DNA of 64,000 bases from Saprospiraceae bacterium (lineage in GTDB: Bacteria > Bacteroidota > Bacteroidia > Bacteroidales > JAIPBB01): contig JAIPBB010000001.1 in the NCBI GenBank assembly GCA_021739805.1, positions 1 to 64,000 of the forward strand. The letters run 5' to 3'. Shown here in pieces: positions 52,818-63,600 of this stretch (within the stretch, counting starts at the first letter, position 1; each line of letters opens with the position of its first letter). A program made the position numbers and the translations under genes. The notes under the pieces were generated by a model. That model did not search any database, was not told the origin of the DNA, and was given only the letters and a program-made list of their open reading frames with translations.

Positions 52818-54191
52818 ATGTTTATTTTAATGGTCGTGATTTTTGTTCTTGGCTATACAGCGATAGCATTAGAACATCCTCTAAAAGTTGATAAAGCTGT
52901 TCCGGCTTTATTAATTGGAGTTTTAACCTGGACTGTTTTCATTCTTTCGGGAGAAAACATTCTTACAGTCTTTGAAAATTTCTCGGGAACGGTTAATGTG
53001 CAATGGACTACTTATTTGCATCATCACCCTGATGGAGATTTTATTGACTTTGTTTCTCACAATCAACTAATAGAGCATTTAGGCGATATTAGTGAAATAC
53101 TATTTTTCCTTTTAGGTGCTATGACGATAGTTGAAATTGTTGATCAGCATCAAGGATTTAAGATTATTACTGATAAAATAAAAACGACTAATAAAGTTAA
53201 GCTTCTTTGGATTTTGAGTTTTATTACTTTCTTCATGTCAGCTGCTTTAGACAACCTGACTACTACAATCGTAATGGTTGCTCTGTTAAGAAAACTAATT
53301 GATGATAAAAAAGACCGTTGGTTTGTTGCAAGTATGATAATTCTTGCTGCTAATGCCGGTGGTGCCTGGTCTCCTATTGGTGATGTAACAACTATTATGT
53401 TATGGATAAAAGGTCAGATAACAACAATTCCTATTATAACCAATGTTTTTCTTCCAAGTTTGATTACAATGGTTATACCATTAACAATCTTATCCTTCAC
53501 AATGAAAGGACATGATGTTAGCAGACCTGCTGACATCAATGATGAGGAAACTCCTCACATTTCACGACGTGTAAGTACATGGATATTGATTCAGGGAGTT
53601 GGTTCATTATTATTCGTTCCGGTTTTTAAAACTTTCACACATCTTCCACCTTATTTAGGTATGTTATTAGGTCTCGGATTACTATGGCTTGTTACAGAAG
53701 TTTTACATAAAACCCGCCATAAAGAAACTGAATCAAAACTTACTGTTGTGGGTATTTTAACACGAGTTGATGTTCCAACAATTTTATTCTTTTTAGGAAT
53801 TTTATTGGCCGTTGCCAGTTTGCAATCTGCCGGTCATCTTACTTTACTAGCAGAATGGCTTGACAATGTAACTAATAAAAACGTTTATATTATTAACCTT
53901 GCAATTGGACTGCTTTCTTCAGTTGTTGATAATGTGCCACTTGTTGCAGGAGCTATGGGCATGTATCCAATTGAACAAATTGGTACTTATGCTCAAAATG
54001 GTCAGTTCTGGCAATTATTAGCATATTGTGCCGGTACTGGTGGAAGTATTTTAATCATTGGCTCTGCTGCCGGTGTTGCCGCTATGGGAATGGAAAAGAT
54101 AGACTTTATATGGTATATGAAAAAAATCAGTTTGCTTGCATTAGTCGGATACCTTGCAGGTGCAGGAGTATATTGGTTGATGTTTCATTAA
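52818..54191 (+). CDS. nhaD: Na+/H+ antiporter NhaD, copy 2
   Basis: The 457-residue protein is a close paralogue of copy 1 with the same helices and the same landmarks (AALDNLTTTIVMVAL, NAGGAWSPIGDVTT, VDNVPLVAGAMGMY). The differences cluster in the first periplasmic loop, in the acidic cytoplasmic loop (VSRPADINDEETPHISRR) and near 380-395, where copy 2 is shorter (YPIEQIGTYAQNG). The last ~113 bases of the core are nearly identical to copy 1, in contrast to the silent changes elsewhere, suggesting recent gene conversion. Two differentiated copies may work at different salinities or pH; that is inference. Confidence 0.93.
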   Translation: MFILMVVIFVLGYTAIALEHPLKVDKAVPALLIGVLTWTVFILSGENILTVFENFSGTVNVQWTTYLHHHPDGDFIDFVSHNQLIEHLGDISEILFFLLGAMTIVEIVDQHQGFKIITDKIKTTNKVKLLWILSFITFFMSAALDNLTTTIVMVALLRKLIDDKKDRWFVASMIILAANAGGAWSPIGDVTTIMLWIKGQITTIPIITNVFLPSLITMVIPLTILSFTMKGHDVSRPADINDEETPHISRRVSTWILIQGVGSLLFVPVFKTFTHLPPYLGMLLGLGLLWLVTEVLHKTRHKETESKLTVVGILTRVDVPTILFFLGILLAVASLQSAGHLTLLAEWLDNVTNKNVYIINLAIGLLSSVVDNVPLVAGAMGMYPIEQIGTYAQNGQFWQLLAYCAGTGGSILIIGSAAGVAAMGMEKIDFIWYMKKISLLALVGYLAGAGVYWLMFH

Positions 54192-54206
54192 TCCCTAAAT
54201 ATTTTC

Positions 54207-54243
54207 AAAGAAAAGCGAGGATTTATTCTCGCTTTTCTTTTTA
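54207..54243 (+). terminator. terminator of nhaD copy 2
   Basis: AAAGAAAAGCGAG and CTCGCTTTTCTTT form a 13-base stem with an 8-base loop, then a T-run. Its core matches the terminator of copy 1. Confidence 0.88.
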
Positions 54244-54591
54244 GAACTTTAGTATGTTAGTAGTTAGCACTTTAGAATGTTAGTAGTTAGTACTTTAGAA
54301 TGTTAGTATGTTAGAAATTAGAAAAGAAGTCTATAAAGATAGAACAATAGAACAATAGAACAATAGAACAATAGAACAATAGAACAATAGAACAATAGAA
54401 CAATAGAACAATAGAACAATAGAACAATAGAACAATAGAACAATAGAACAATAGAACAATTTAACAATTTAACAATATAGCAATATAGCAATTTAACCAT
54501 CCACAAATTTACTTTATCACAAGTTAACAATCAATCTTACCTCAGTGAAGATTTATTCTCACAACAATTTCTTTTTCATCTCTACAATAAG
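54244..54591. repeat. spacer with AACAATAG octamer array
   Basis: The spacer starts with TTAGTAGTTAGTACTTTAGAA phrases, then has 14 perfect AACAATAG octamers (54343-54454, 112 bases), then AACAATTT and AGCAATATAGCAAT phrases to 54500. Reading frames across the octamers are artefacts of the repeat. The remaining bases to the -7 box show nothing. Confidence 0.9.
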
Positions 54592-54599
54592 TATTTTTG
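54592..54599 (+). promoter_or_regulatory. -7 box of the OstA-like gene
   Basis: TATTTTTG fits TAnnTTTG and ends 20 bases before the ATG. No -33 TTG at a proper distance was found. Confidence 0.45.
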
Positions 54600-54619
54600 T
54601 TTTTCGTATTTAGTTAATC

Positions 54620-56161
54620 ATGAATCTCAGAAAAAATTTACATTACCGAAATTATTTACTAATTCTAGCCTTTATCCTTAGTGCCGGATTTTCAACCTAT
54701 GCCCAATCAACCCTTGCAAAAAAAACCACGAAAATTCAATTGGTTTCTGCTGACAAATTCACAAAAAGCTCAATAATAAATAAAGATGCTAAAAGGCTAA
54801 TTGGAAATGTTGTTTTTGAACATGATGGGGCTATGTTATATTGCGATAGTGCTTATCTATACACAGAGTCAAACACAATGGATGCTTTTAGCAGAGTTCA
54901 TATAAAAGCAAGCGATTCATTGGACATCTATGGTGACAAACTAAATTATAATGGAGATACAAAACTTGCTGAACTTCAGAATAATGTTAGAATGGTTGAC
55001 AACCAAATGACTCTTACTACAAATATTCTTCATTATGATATGAAAACCAAAGTGGGTAGCTATTTCACAGGCGGTAAAATTGTTGACATTAATAATAAAC
55101 TTACAAGCGAAACCGGATATTATTATTCCGATTTTAAAGAGTTCTTTTTTAAAGACCACGTAGTCCTTACAAATCCTGAATATGTGATGTATTCCGACAC
55201 ACTTAAGTACCACACCGTTACAGAAGTTGCATATTTTTTTGGACCTACTGAAATTATTAGTGATGAAAATATTATTTATTGTGAAAACGGTTGGTACAAT
55301 ACTATCAGCAATATTTCTCAATACAATAAAAATGCTTATTTGACCAATAACAAACAAACTCTTTCAGGTGATAGTCTATATTATGATAGAATTAAGGGCA
55401 TAGGTCGGGCTTTTAAAAATGTCGAAATTATTGACTCCGTTCAAAATATTATTGTTCAAGGTCAGTTTGCACGACATATGGAAAAGGCAAAATATTCTGT
55501 CATTACAGATAGTACGCTTGCAATACTAATTGATGAGGGTGACTCTCTTTTCCTTCATGCCGATACCTTGAAAGTTGTTTTTGACAGTTTAAATGAAACT
55601 AAGTTTTTATTCGCTTATAATAAGGTTAAGTTATTTCGTGAAGATGTCCAGGGAATGTGCGATTCCTTAGCTTATTGCGTCCGGGATTCAGTAATGAAAA
55701 TGTTTGTTGAACCAATTTTATGGTCAGAAAAAAATCAGCTAACAGCTGAATATATGGAAATGGAAATGAAGGATAATAGAATCAAATCCATGAATTTATA
55801 TAGGTCTGCATTTATAGTTGAGCAAGATGATACCGCCAAATTCAACCAAATTAAAGGCAAAAAAATGAAAGGCAAATTCGCTGATAACGAACTTAAAAGA
55901 ATATTGGTTAAAGGTAATGCTCAAACTATTTATTTCGTTAGAGATGATTATAAAAAATTAGTCGGGGTTAACAAATCAGAATCTACAGATGTCACTATTT
56001 ATTTAATAGAGAATGAAATTAGCTCTATGACTTTTCTCGAATTACCCACTGAGGTTTTACACACACCAAATGAACTTTCTCCTAAAGAACTTCTTCTAAA
56101 TGATTTTACATGGGAAGATGAAAAACGACCAAAAAATAAGATGGATATTTTTAGGTGGTAG
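54620..56161 (+). CDS. OstA-like protein, probable LptA/LptD-N-type LPS transport factor
   Basis: The 513-residue protein has a signal peptide (LLILAFILSAGFSTYAQ). The mature part is built of repeated beta-strand units with the OstA pattern GNVVFEHDGAMLYCDSAYLY, LNYNGDTKLAELQNNVRMVD and SDTLKYHTVTEVAYFFGPTEI. This forms the beta-jellyroll used by LptA and the N-terminal domain of LptD to carry lipopolysaccharide across the periplasm. In Bacteroidota this longer, multi-repeat OstA protein is conserved and found in place of short LptA. No other lpt gene is nearby. Role by family; the gene stands alone. Confidence 0.88.
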   Translation: MNLRKNLHYRNYLLILAFILSAGFSTYAQSTLAKKTTKIQLVSADKFTKSSIINKDAKRLIGNVVFEHDGAMLYCDSAYLYTESNTMDAFSRVHIKASDSLDIYGDKLNYNGDTKLAELQNNVRMVDNQMTLTTNILHYDMKTKVGSYFTGGKIVDINNKLTSETGYYYSDFKEFFFKDHVVLTNPEYVMYSDTLKYHTVTEVAYFFGPTEIISDENIIYCENGWYNTISNISQYNKNAYLTNNKQTLSGDSLYYDRIKGIGRAFKNVEIIDSVQNIIVQGQFARHMEKAKYSVITDSTLAILIDEGDSLFLHADTLKVVFDSLNETKFLFAYNKVKLFREDVQGMCDSLAYCVRDSVMKMFVEPILWSEKNQLTAEYMEMEMKDNRIKSMNLYRSAFIVEQDDTAKFNQIKGKKMKGKFADNELKRILVKGNAQTIYFVRDDYKKLVGVNKSESTDVTIYLIENEISSMTFLELPTEVLHTPNELSPKELLLNDFTWEDEKRPKNKMDIFRW

Positions 56162-56448
56162 GTGGCGTTAGGTGTTCGGTAATCAGTAGGCAAATGAGAA
56201 TGGGTGAGTGGGATAGCATGTGAGCATGTGAGCGTGTGAGCATGAGATGTGAGAGATGAGATGTGAGATGTAATTGAGTAACGAGAAACCAGTAACAAGA
56301 AACCAGTAACGAGAAACCAGTAACGAGAAACCAGTAACGAGAAACCAGTAACGAGAAACCAATAACGAGAAACCAGTAACGAGCAATCCTCAATAAACAC
56401 ATTTCAACAATTAAATATCACTTTTAAAAGCTGTAATCAAGAAATTCA
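56162..56448. repeat. spacer with GAGAAACCAGTAAC 14-mer array
   Basis: The spacer holds GTTCGGTAATCAGTAGGC, then GAGCATGTGAGCGTGTGAGC and GAGATGTGAGATG phrases (56210-56275). A 14-base tandem array follows (seven copies of GAGAAACCAGTAAC with two variants, 56283-56380). Minus-strand frames here translate to WFLVTGFSLLVSRY repeats and are not genes. Confidence 0.9.
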
Positions 56449-56456
56449 TATTTTTG
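56449..56456 (+). promoter_or_regulatory. -7 box of the DUF3108 gene
   Basis: TATTTTTG fits TAnnTTTG, with 43 bases of leader before the ATG at 56500. No clear -33 TTG. Confidence 0.4.
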
Positions 56457-56499
56457 GCTTGCTTTTTGAAATAGACCCTGCGTTCAAATAATAATAATC

Positions 56500-57312
56500 A
56501 TGAAGAAAATAATCCTAAGTCTCATTATACTTATAATTGCTTCAACAGCTTTTTCACAGCAAGTCCGGAAAATAGAAAACACTGCATTTCAGCGAGGTGA
56601 ATATTTAAAATACAGAGCCTACTACGATGCATGGGTTGCCAATATTAGTGCAGGAGAAGCGATTATGCAAATCACTAAAGAAGACAAAAAAATCTCAAAT
56701 CGTAGCACCATGCACGTCGAAGGAATCGGCAGGTCGAAGGGTGCTTTCAACTGGTTTTTTAAGGTGTATGATAGATACGAAACCTATATTGACGAAGAAA
56801 CCATTGCCCCATGGATGTATGTGAGAAGGGTTAATGAAGGAGGATATACTGCAAGCCAGGATGTTGTTTACAACCAATATAAAAAGCAGGCATATTTTAA
56901 AGACAATAGGCATAACAGAAGTGCAACTATTGAAACACCTGAATATGTCCACGATATCATTTCAGCAGTTTACTACGCAAGGACAATTGATTATACAAAT
57001 GCAAAAATTGATGATGAATATCCAATCCAGTTTATGTTTGATGACACTGTTTATACTACAAAAATTGTATATCTTGGAAAAGTTATTATTAAAACTTCCT
57101 TAGGAAAATTCAGGTGCTTAAAATTCAAACCCATGGTTTTAACCGGAAATGTTTTTGATGACCCATATCCCATGCTGCTTTATGTAACAGATGATAAAAA
57201 TCATATTCCAATTTTGGCTACAAGTAAAATTCTTGTTGGAACTGTTAAATTAGAATTAGTTGAATTTAGTGGCTTAGCAAATCCGCTAAGTTCAAAAATA
57301 GAAAAGAAATAA
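56500..57312 (+). CDS. DUF3108 secreted protein
   Basis: The 270-residue protein starts with a signal peptide (ILSLIILIIASTAFSQ). FQRGEYLKYRAYYDAWVANISAGEAIMQI and the following FFKVYDRYETYIDEE match the DUF3108 pattern, a periplasmic beta-sandwich or barrel-like family with unknown role. The late block KFRCLKFKPMVLTGNVFDDPYPMLLYVTDD is also conserved in the family. It lies between the OstA-like gene and the macroglobulin gene, both envelope proteins, each with its own promoter signals. Function remains unassigned. Confidence 0.85.
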   Translation: MKKIILSLIILIIASTAFSQQVRKIENTAFQRGEYLKYRAYYDAWVANISAGEAIMQITKEDKKISNRSTMHVEGIGRSKGAFNWFFKVYDRYETYIDEETIAPWMYVRRVNEGGYTASQDVVYNQYKKQAYFKDNRHNRSATIETPEYVHDIISAVYYARTIDYTNAKIDDEYPIQFMFDDTVYTTKIVYLGKVIIKTSLGKFRCLKFKPMVLTGNVFDDPYPMLLYVTDDKNHIPILATSKILVGTVKLELVEFSGLANPLSSKIEKK

Positions 57313-57319
57313 TAAAACC

Positions 57320-57352
57320 AACCCTTCCAGAGATTTAAACTCTGGAAGGGTT
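57320..57352. terminator. hairpin, dispersed palindrome copy 2
   Basis: AACCCTTCCAGAG and CTCTGGAAGGGTT form a 13-base stem with a 7-base loop, followed by a T-run. It is close after the DUF3108 stop, so here it can work as a terminator. The same palindrome occurs at 5314. Confidence 0.75.
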
Positions 57353-57452
57353 TTTGCAAAAAAACATCCAAACACTATTTAATAAATTTGTAATTTTATT
57401 TGTGGAAATTTAAGCGAGTTTTCATCTCTTGTTTAAATTCAATTTTTAAAAT

Positions 57453-57608
57453 AATAATTTTCAGGAATGATGTTTTAAATAAGAAACTAACAAAAAATCA
57501 ACATTTTACCCCGCCCTAAAGGGTGATGTTGATTTTCTTTCCACCCATTAGGGACGGGGAAAGGAAGAAAATCAATTTTAAATAAATTCATCATTCCTGA
57601 AAATTATT
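57453..57608. mobile_element. MITE-like element with 20-bp inverted ends
   Basis: AATAATTTTCAGGAATGATG (57453-57472) is perfectly complementary to 57589-57608, defining a 156-base element with no coding capacity. Its centre folds into a long hairpin: CCCCG-CCCTAA-GGGTG (from 57509) against CACCC-TTAGGG-CGGGG (to 57559), with one mismatch and one bulged A. Weaker pairings (GATTTTCTTTCC with GGAAAGGAAGAAAATC) add to it. No target duplication is visible. It sits in the leader region of the macroglobulin gene, 22 bases before its ATG. Confidence 0.65.
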
Positions 57609-57630
57609 TGAACTCTTTAATCTAACTATT

Positions 57631-60600
57631 ATGAAAAACAAAATCTTAATTGCTCTTTTACTGATAATTGCAGTCTCATTTGCCGGAACCAGATTATACA
57701 ATCCCAAAGAAATCAAAACCGAAACTAAAGCCGAATTAAAAGTCAATACAAAAACTCCATATAAAGAATTATGGTTTACGGTTGACTCTTTAATAAATAT
57801 TGGACAGCCAAAAACAGCTTTGGAAGCAGTTATAGTGATTTATGAAAAAGCAAAAACCGAAAATAATTCTCCCGAATTTATAAAATCTGTTCTATATAAA
57901 ATGAGATTAAAAGCTGCTTATGAAGAAAGTCATTTTGTGAAATCAATAGCTGAACTCGAAAATGAAATTAAGGCAACAAAAGGCTCACAAAAAGCAATCC
58001 TTCAATCTATTCTCGCTGAAACCTATTGGAATTATTATAATCAAAACTCATGGAAAATCCACCAAAGATCCGAAACAATAAACTTCGATAAAAAGGACAT
58101 TGAAACATGGACAATCAAAGATTTGGTTAATGCCACAGTCAAAAATTATAATTCATCACTCAAAAATGCCGTTGAACTACAGAAAATCTCTTTAAAAGAT
58201 TTTGACCTGATAATTAATTCACAACAAAATTCAAAAAAATATCGCCCTACACTTTATGATTTACTTGCACATCGAGCAATTGACTTTTTTACCAATACAG
58301 TTCCCGGAATTACCCGACCTGCAGATAAATTCGATATTAACAGCGAAGATTATTTCCTTCCATGGCAGGATTTTGTTAAAATAAAAATCGATTCAAAAGA
58401 CACAATGTCACTTGAATATTATGCTATTAGAATTCTTAAAGACCTAATGAAATTTCATGCTGAACAAAATGATGTTGCTCCTTTGGTTGATGTGGATTTA
58501 AAACGTTTGCAATTCGTGAAAAGCAAATCATCAATTGAAATAAAAGATAGTTTGTATTTGAAAGCTTTATTAAGCCTATATGAAAAACACAAGGGATACT
58601 CAATTTCAACAGATGTAATTTTCAAAATCGCTGAGGAATACAAACAAAGAGGCGCAAAATACAATCGACTGCAATCAGATAAAAATCGCTGGGATTATAA
58701 AACTGCTAAAGAATATTGTGAGCTTGCCATGAAAAACTTCCCTGAAAGTGATGGAGCAAACAATTGCGGAATTTTACTAAATCAAATTATAATTAGGCAA
58801 ATTGGCTTTACAACCGAATATGTAAATGCTCCACAAAAGCCTTTCAGGGCTTCGGTTAGTTACAGAAATATTTCAGATGTTTATTTCAGAATAATTAAAA
58901 TAGAAGCTGAAAATGATAGGGATTTAACTAATAAATATAGTGGTAAAAACTTAATCGATAAATACGTAAAATACGAACCGCTTAAAGCATGGTCAATTAA
59001 AGTGGAAAACGACGGGGATTTCCAGCAGCATGTGGTTGAAATAAAAATGCCAGAACTCTCTTTAGGCTATTATGTTGTGCTTGCTTCCACTAACCCGGAA
59101 TTCGAATATGCTAACGATTATGTTGCTTATAACTCATTCTGGATTTCAAATATAAGTTATATCGACAAAAAGAATAAAGATAATTCTTACGATTTTTATG
59201 TTTTAGACAGACAATCAGGCGACGGAATGAAAAATGTTAAGATAAGCTCTCACATCCGAAAATATGATTATAATAAAAGGATTTATGAATATATCTTATC
59301 AAAAAACTATTTAAGCGATTCCGAAGGTCATTTCAATATTCCGGCTTTTTATACCGGCGATTCAAAATATTTTTACCTTGATTTCAAAGATGGGAACGAC
59401 CGTTTTATTACTCAAAACTATTTTTCACAATACAGATATTATAAAGCTGAAATTCATACTTCTACCCGAACTCATTTCTTCACCGACAGGGCAATTTATC
59501 GTCCCGGGCAAACTGTTCATTTCAAAGGAATAGTGCTGCAAAGCAGTGGTGAAAAAACCGAGATAAAAACAAATTTTAAAACAACTGTTTATTTCCGTGA
59601 TTATAATAACCAGGAAATTGGAAAGCAAGTGCTTACCACAAACGAATATGGAACTTTTAGCGGCACTTTTACTACACCATCAAGCGGATTAACAGGATAT
59701 ATGACTATTAGAAATGAAAATGGTGCAGTTAGTATTTCGGTTGAAGAATATAAACGACCAAAATTTGAAGTTACCTACGAACCAATCAAAGGAAGCTATA
59801 AGCTTGGCGAAAAGCTTATAGTTAAAGGAAAAGCAAAAGCCTACGCCGGAAATAATATTGATGGCGCAAAAGTTAAATACCGTGTTGTGAGAACTGCAAG
59901 ATTTCCTTATTGGGGTTATTGGTGGAGAGGCTATGCTCCTTCATCTCCTTCGCTGGAAATTAAAAACGGAGAAATGGAAACCGACGAAAACGGGGAATTT
60001 GATATTGAATTCACCGCCTTAGCTGACAAAAGCATTGCTAAAAATTACAAGCCTGTTTTTAATTATGAAGTAATTGCTGATGTTACTGACATTAATGGCG
60101 AAACTCACTCAGCTACAAAATATGTTTCAGTTGGATACACAGCTCTTATTCTTAACGTGAATCTTCCTGAAAAGCTTGATAAAACAAAAAAACATGATAT
60201 TGAAATTAAAACCACCAACCTTAATGGCGAATTTGAACCCGCAAAAGGGGATGTTTTCATTTACAGACTTGAGCAGCCAATCCGCACTTTCAGAAACAGA
60301 ATGTGGGCACAAGCTGATAAATTTTCAATGACCCAGGAAGAATACTACAAAGCATTTCCAAACGATATTTATAAAGATGAAGACAATAAATACAACTGGA
60401 AAAAAAGTGCTAAAGTTTTTTCTTTTCAGTTTGATACTGAGAAAAGCAAAGAGCTTAACATTAGCGAGATTTTAGGTCTAAAAGCCGGACATTATGTTTT
60501 GGAAATTTCAGCAAAAGATAAATACGGGGAATTGATTGCAAATAAATCATATTTCTGTATGTATTCACCAGAAGCAAAACAAATTCCCGATTATTCGGTT

Positions 60601-63600
60601 GATTGGTTTTTGCCTTTAAAATCAAATGGAGAGCCGGGAGAAAAAATCATGTTCAACATCGGAACAAAAGAAAAAGGAGTTAAAGTTCTTTATGAAATTG
60701 AAAGCAAACAGGAGACTGTCCATCACGAATGGATTAATCTTAGCGATGAGCAAAAGCTGATTTCAATTCCGATAAAAGAAGAGTACCGCGGAAACTTTGT
60801 TTATCATCTTGTTTTTATTAAAAACGGCAGAAAATATTATCACAAACAAGTTGTTACAGTTCCTTACACCAACAAAGAACTGGATATTGAATTTGAGACT
60901 TTTAGAGATAAACTACAACCCGGGCAGCAGGAAGAATGGAAAATTAAAATCAAAGGAAAGAAAGGCGAAAAAGTTGCCGCCGAAATGATGGCTGCCATGT
61001 ATGATGCCTCTCTTGATGCTTTCAAAGCTAACAACTGGACTTTTAATCTTTACAACTCTTATTACTCAATGTTAAACTGGGGTTCTGATGGCTTTACCAC
61101 AAGTTCAGGCAGAGTTCATACAAATATTCGATATAGCGGACAATATTTTAAATATAAAAGCTATGACCAGCTAAATTGGTTTGGATTTAATCCTTATGGT
61201 TATTATACTTATGGATGGGGAGGTGATGCAGGAGGAACTTTTGCTATTGAGATGGAAGAAGATGAAGTAATGATGGCACCTGCGAGAGAAGCCACAATGG
61301 CTAAAGCACCGGCAGGGAGGAAAGATAAAAGTGAAACAGTTATCCTTAATCTTGTTGATAATGACCAGCAAGTTGGAGATGTAGAAAAAAATTTACCTCC
61401 ACCTACTGACGAACCAGAAAAACCCACTGATTTTAGCGATGTAAAAATGCGTTCAAATTTTAATGAAACTGCATTCTTTTATCCTCAGCTTCAAACAGAT
61501 GAAAACGGTGATGTAGTTATAAAATTTACTGTTCCCGAATCATTAACCAAATGGAAAATCATGGGTTTTGCTCATACAAAGGATTTAATGTACGGACAAA
61601 TTCGAAAAGAGCTTGTTACTCAAAAAGACCTTATGATAATGCCAAATGCTCCAAGGTTTTTCCGTGAAAACGATAAAATTACTTTCACAGCAAAGATTTC
61701 TAATATTTCAGATGGTGACCTTGAAGGCGAAGCAAAACTTATGCTTTTTGATGCTACCACTATGAAACCAATTGATGAACTTGCTAAAAACAAAAATTTA
61801 GTTGTTGCCTTTTCGGCTAAAAAAGGACAAAGTGCTGCCGTTAGTTGGGATTTATCCATTCCAGAAGGAATTGGAGCTATAACTTATAAAATTGCCGCCA
61901 AGGCAGGAAATTTCACCGATGGGGAAGAAATGGCAATTCCGGTTTTATCAAACAGAATGATGGTAACCGAATCTTTGCCTTTACCTGTAAAAGGAAATCA
62001 AACCAAAAACTACACTTTCGAGAAACTTGTAAATTCAGCTAGTTCAACAACTTTGAAAAATTACAAACTTACTCTTGAATACACTTCAAATCCTGCATGG
62101 TATGCAATTCAGGCACTCCCATATTTAATGGAATATCCTTATGAATGTTCGGAGCAAACTTTTAGTCGTTATTATGCAAACAGCATTGCATCTCATATCG
62201 TAAATTCAAGTCCGAAAATCAAAGCTGTTTTCGATAGCTGGAAAAATCTTACTCCAGATGCTTTGCTTTCAAATCTTGAAAAAAATCAGGAATTAAAAGC
62301 TGTTTTGCTGGAAGAAACTCCATGGCTTTTACAAGGCAAAGATGAATCAGCACGTAAACGCAGAGTTGCTTTGCTTTTCGATCTGAATAAAATGTCGAAT
62401 GAACTTGATCGAGCAATTGTTAAACTTCAAAAAGCTCAATCGTCTAATGGCGGATGGCCATGGTTTAAAGGCGGAGAAGAAAGCAGATATATAACTCAGC
62501 ATATTGTTACAGGAATGGGGCATCTTGACCATTTGGGAGTTACTGATGTAAAGAAAAACCCAAAGGTTTGGAATATGGTTAATAATGCAATTCTATATCT
62601 TGACGAGAGATTGAGAGAAGATTATGAATATATGTTAAAGCATTATCCACAAAATAAAGACAAGCAAAATATTGGTTCTACTCAAATTCAATATTTGTAT
62701 GCAAGAAGTTATTTTAAAGATGATGTAAAACTTCAAAAACGAAATCAGGAAGCATTTGATTATTATTTCGAACAAGGCAAAAAATACTGGTTAAGCCAAA
62801 GTAAATATATGCAGGGTATGCTTGCATTGGGTCTTCATCGTTATGGTGAAAAAGAAATTCCTGCTTTGATTATTAAATCTTTAAAAGAACATTCTTTAAG
62901 CTCTGAAGAAATGGGAATGTATTGGCGAAACGACCAGGGATGGTATTGGTATCAGGCACCGATTGAAACCCAGGCATTGATGATTGAAGCATTTGATGAA
63001 GTTGCAAACGATAAAGAATCTGTTGAAGAAATGAAAGTCTGGCTTTTGAAACAAAAACAAACTACCGATTGGAAAACAACCAAAGCAACTGTTGAAGCTT
63101 GTTATGCACTTCTTCTTCGTGGAACTGACCTTTTGGCAAGCGATAAACTGGTTGAAGTAAAACTCGGCAATCAAATCATTGACCCAAGGAAAATGGATAA
63201 TGTGAAAGTTGAAGCCGGAACAGGCTATTTTAAAACTTCATGGTCGGGCGGAGATATTAAACCTGAAATGGGAAATGTTACCGTTACCAAAACCGATGAT
63301 GGTGTTGCATGGGGAGCTTTATATTGGCAATATTTTGAGCAGCTTGATAAAATCACAACTGCTAAAACTCCTTTGGAATTAAAGAAAAAACTCTTTGTTG
63401 AAAGAAATACTGCAAGCGGACCAGTGATTGAACCAGTTTCAGAAAAATCTATTTTAAAAGTTGGCGATAAAGTTAAAGTTCGTATTGAGTTAAGAGTTGA
63501 CCGTGATATGGAATATGTTCACATGAAAGATATGAGAGCATCTTCTTTTGAGCCGACTAATGTTATTTCATCTTACAAATGGCAAGGCGGTTTGGGCTAT

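Noticed and set aside
54318..54530. 70-codon frame on the minus strand
   Set aside because: Its translation is a repeat of LLFYCSIV caused by the AACAATAG octamer array.
56151..56402. Three overlapping frames on the minus strand
   Set aside because: They translate the 14-mer GAGAAACCAGTAAC in different frames (WFLVTGFSLLVSRY); no signal or domain.
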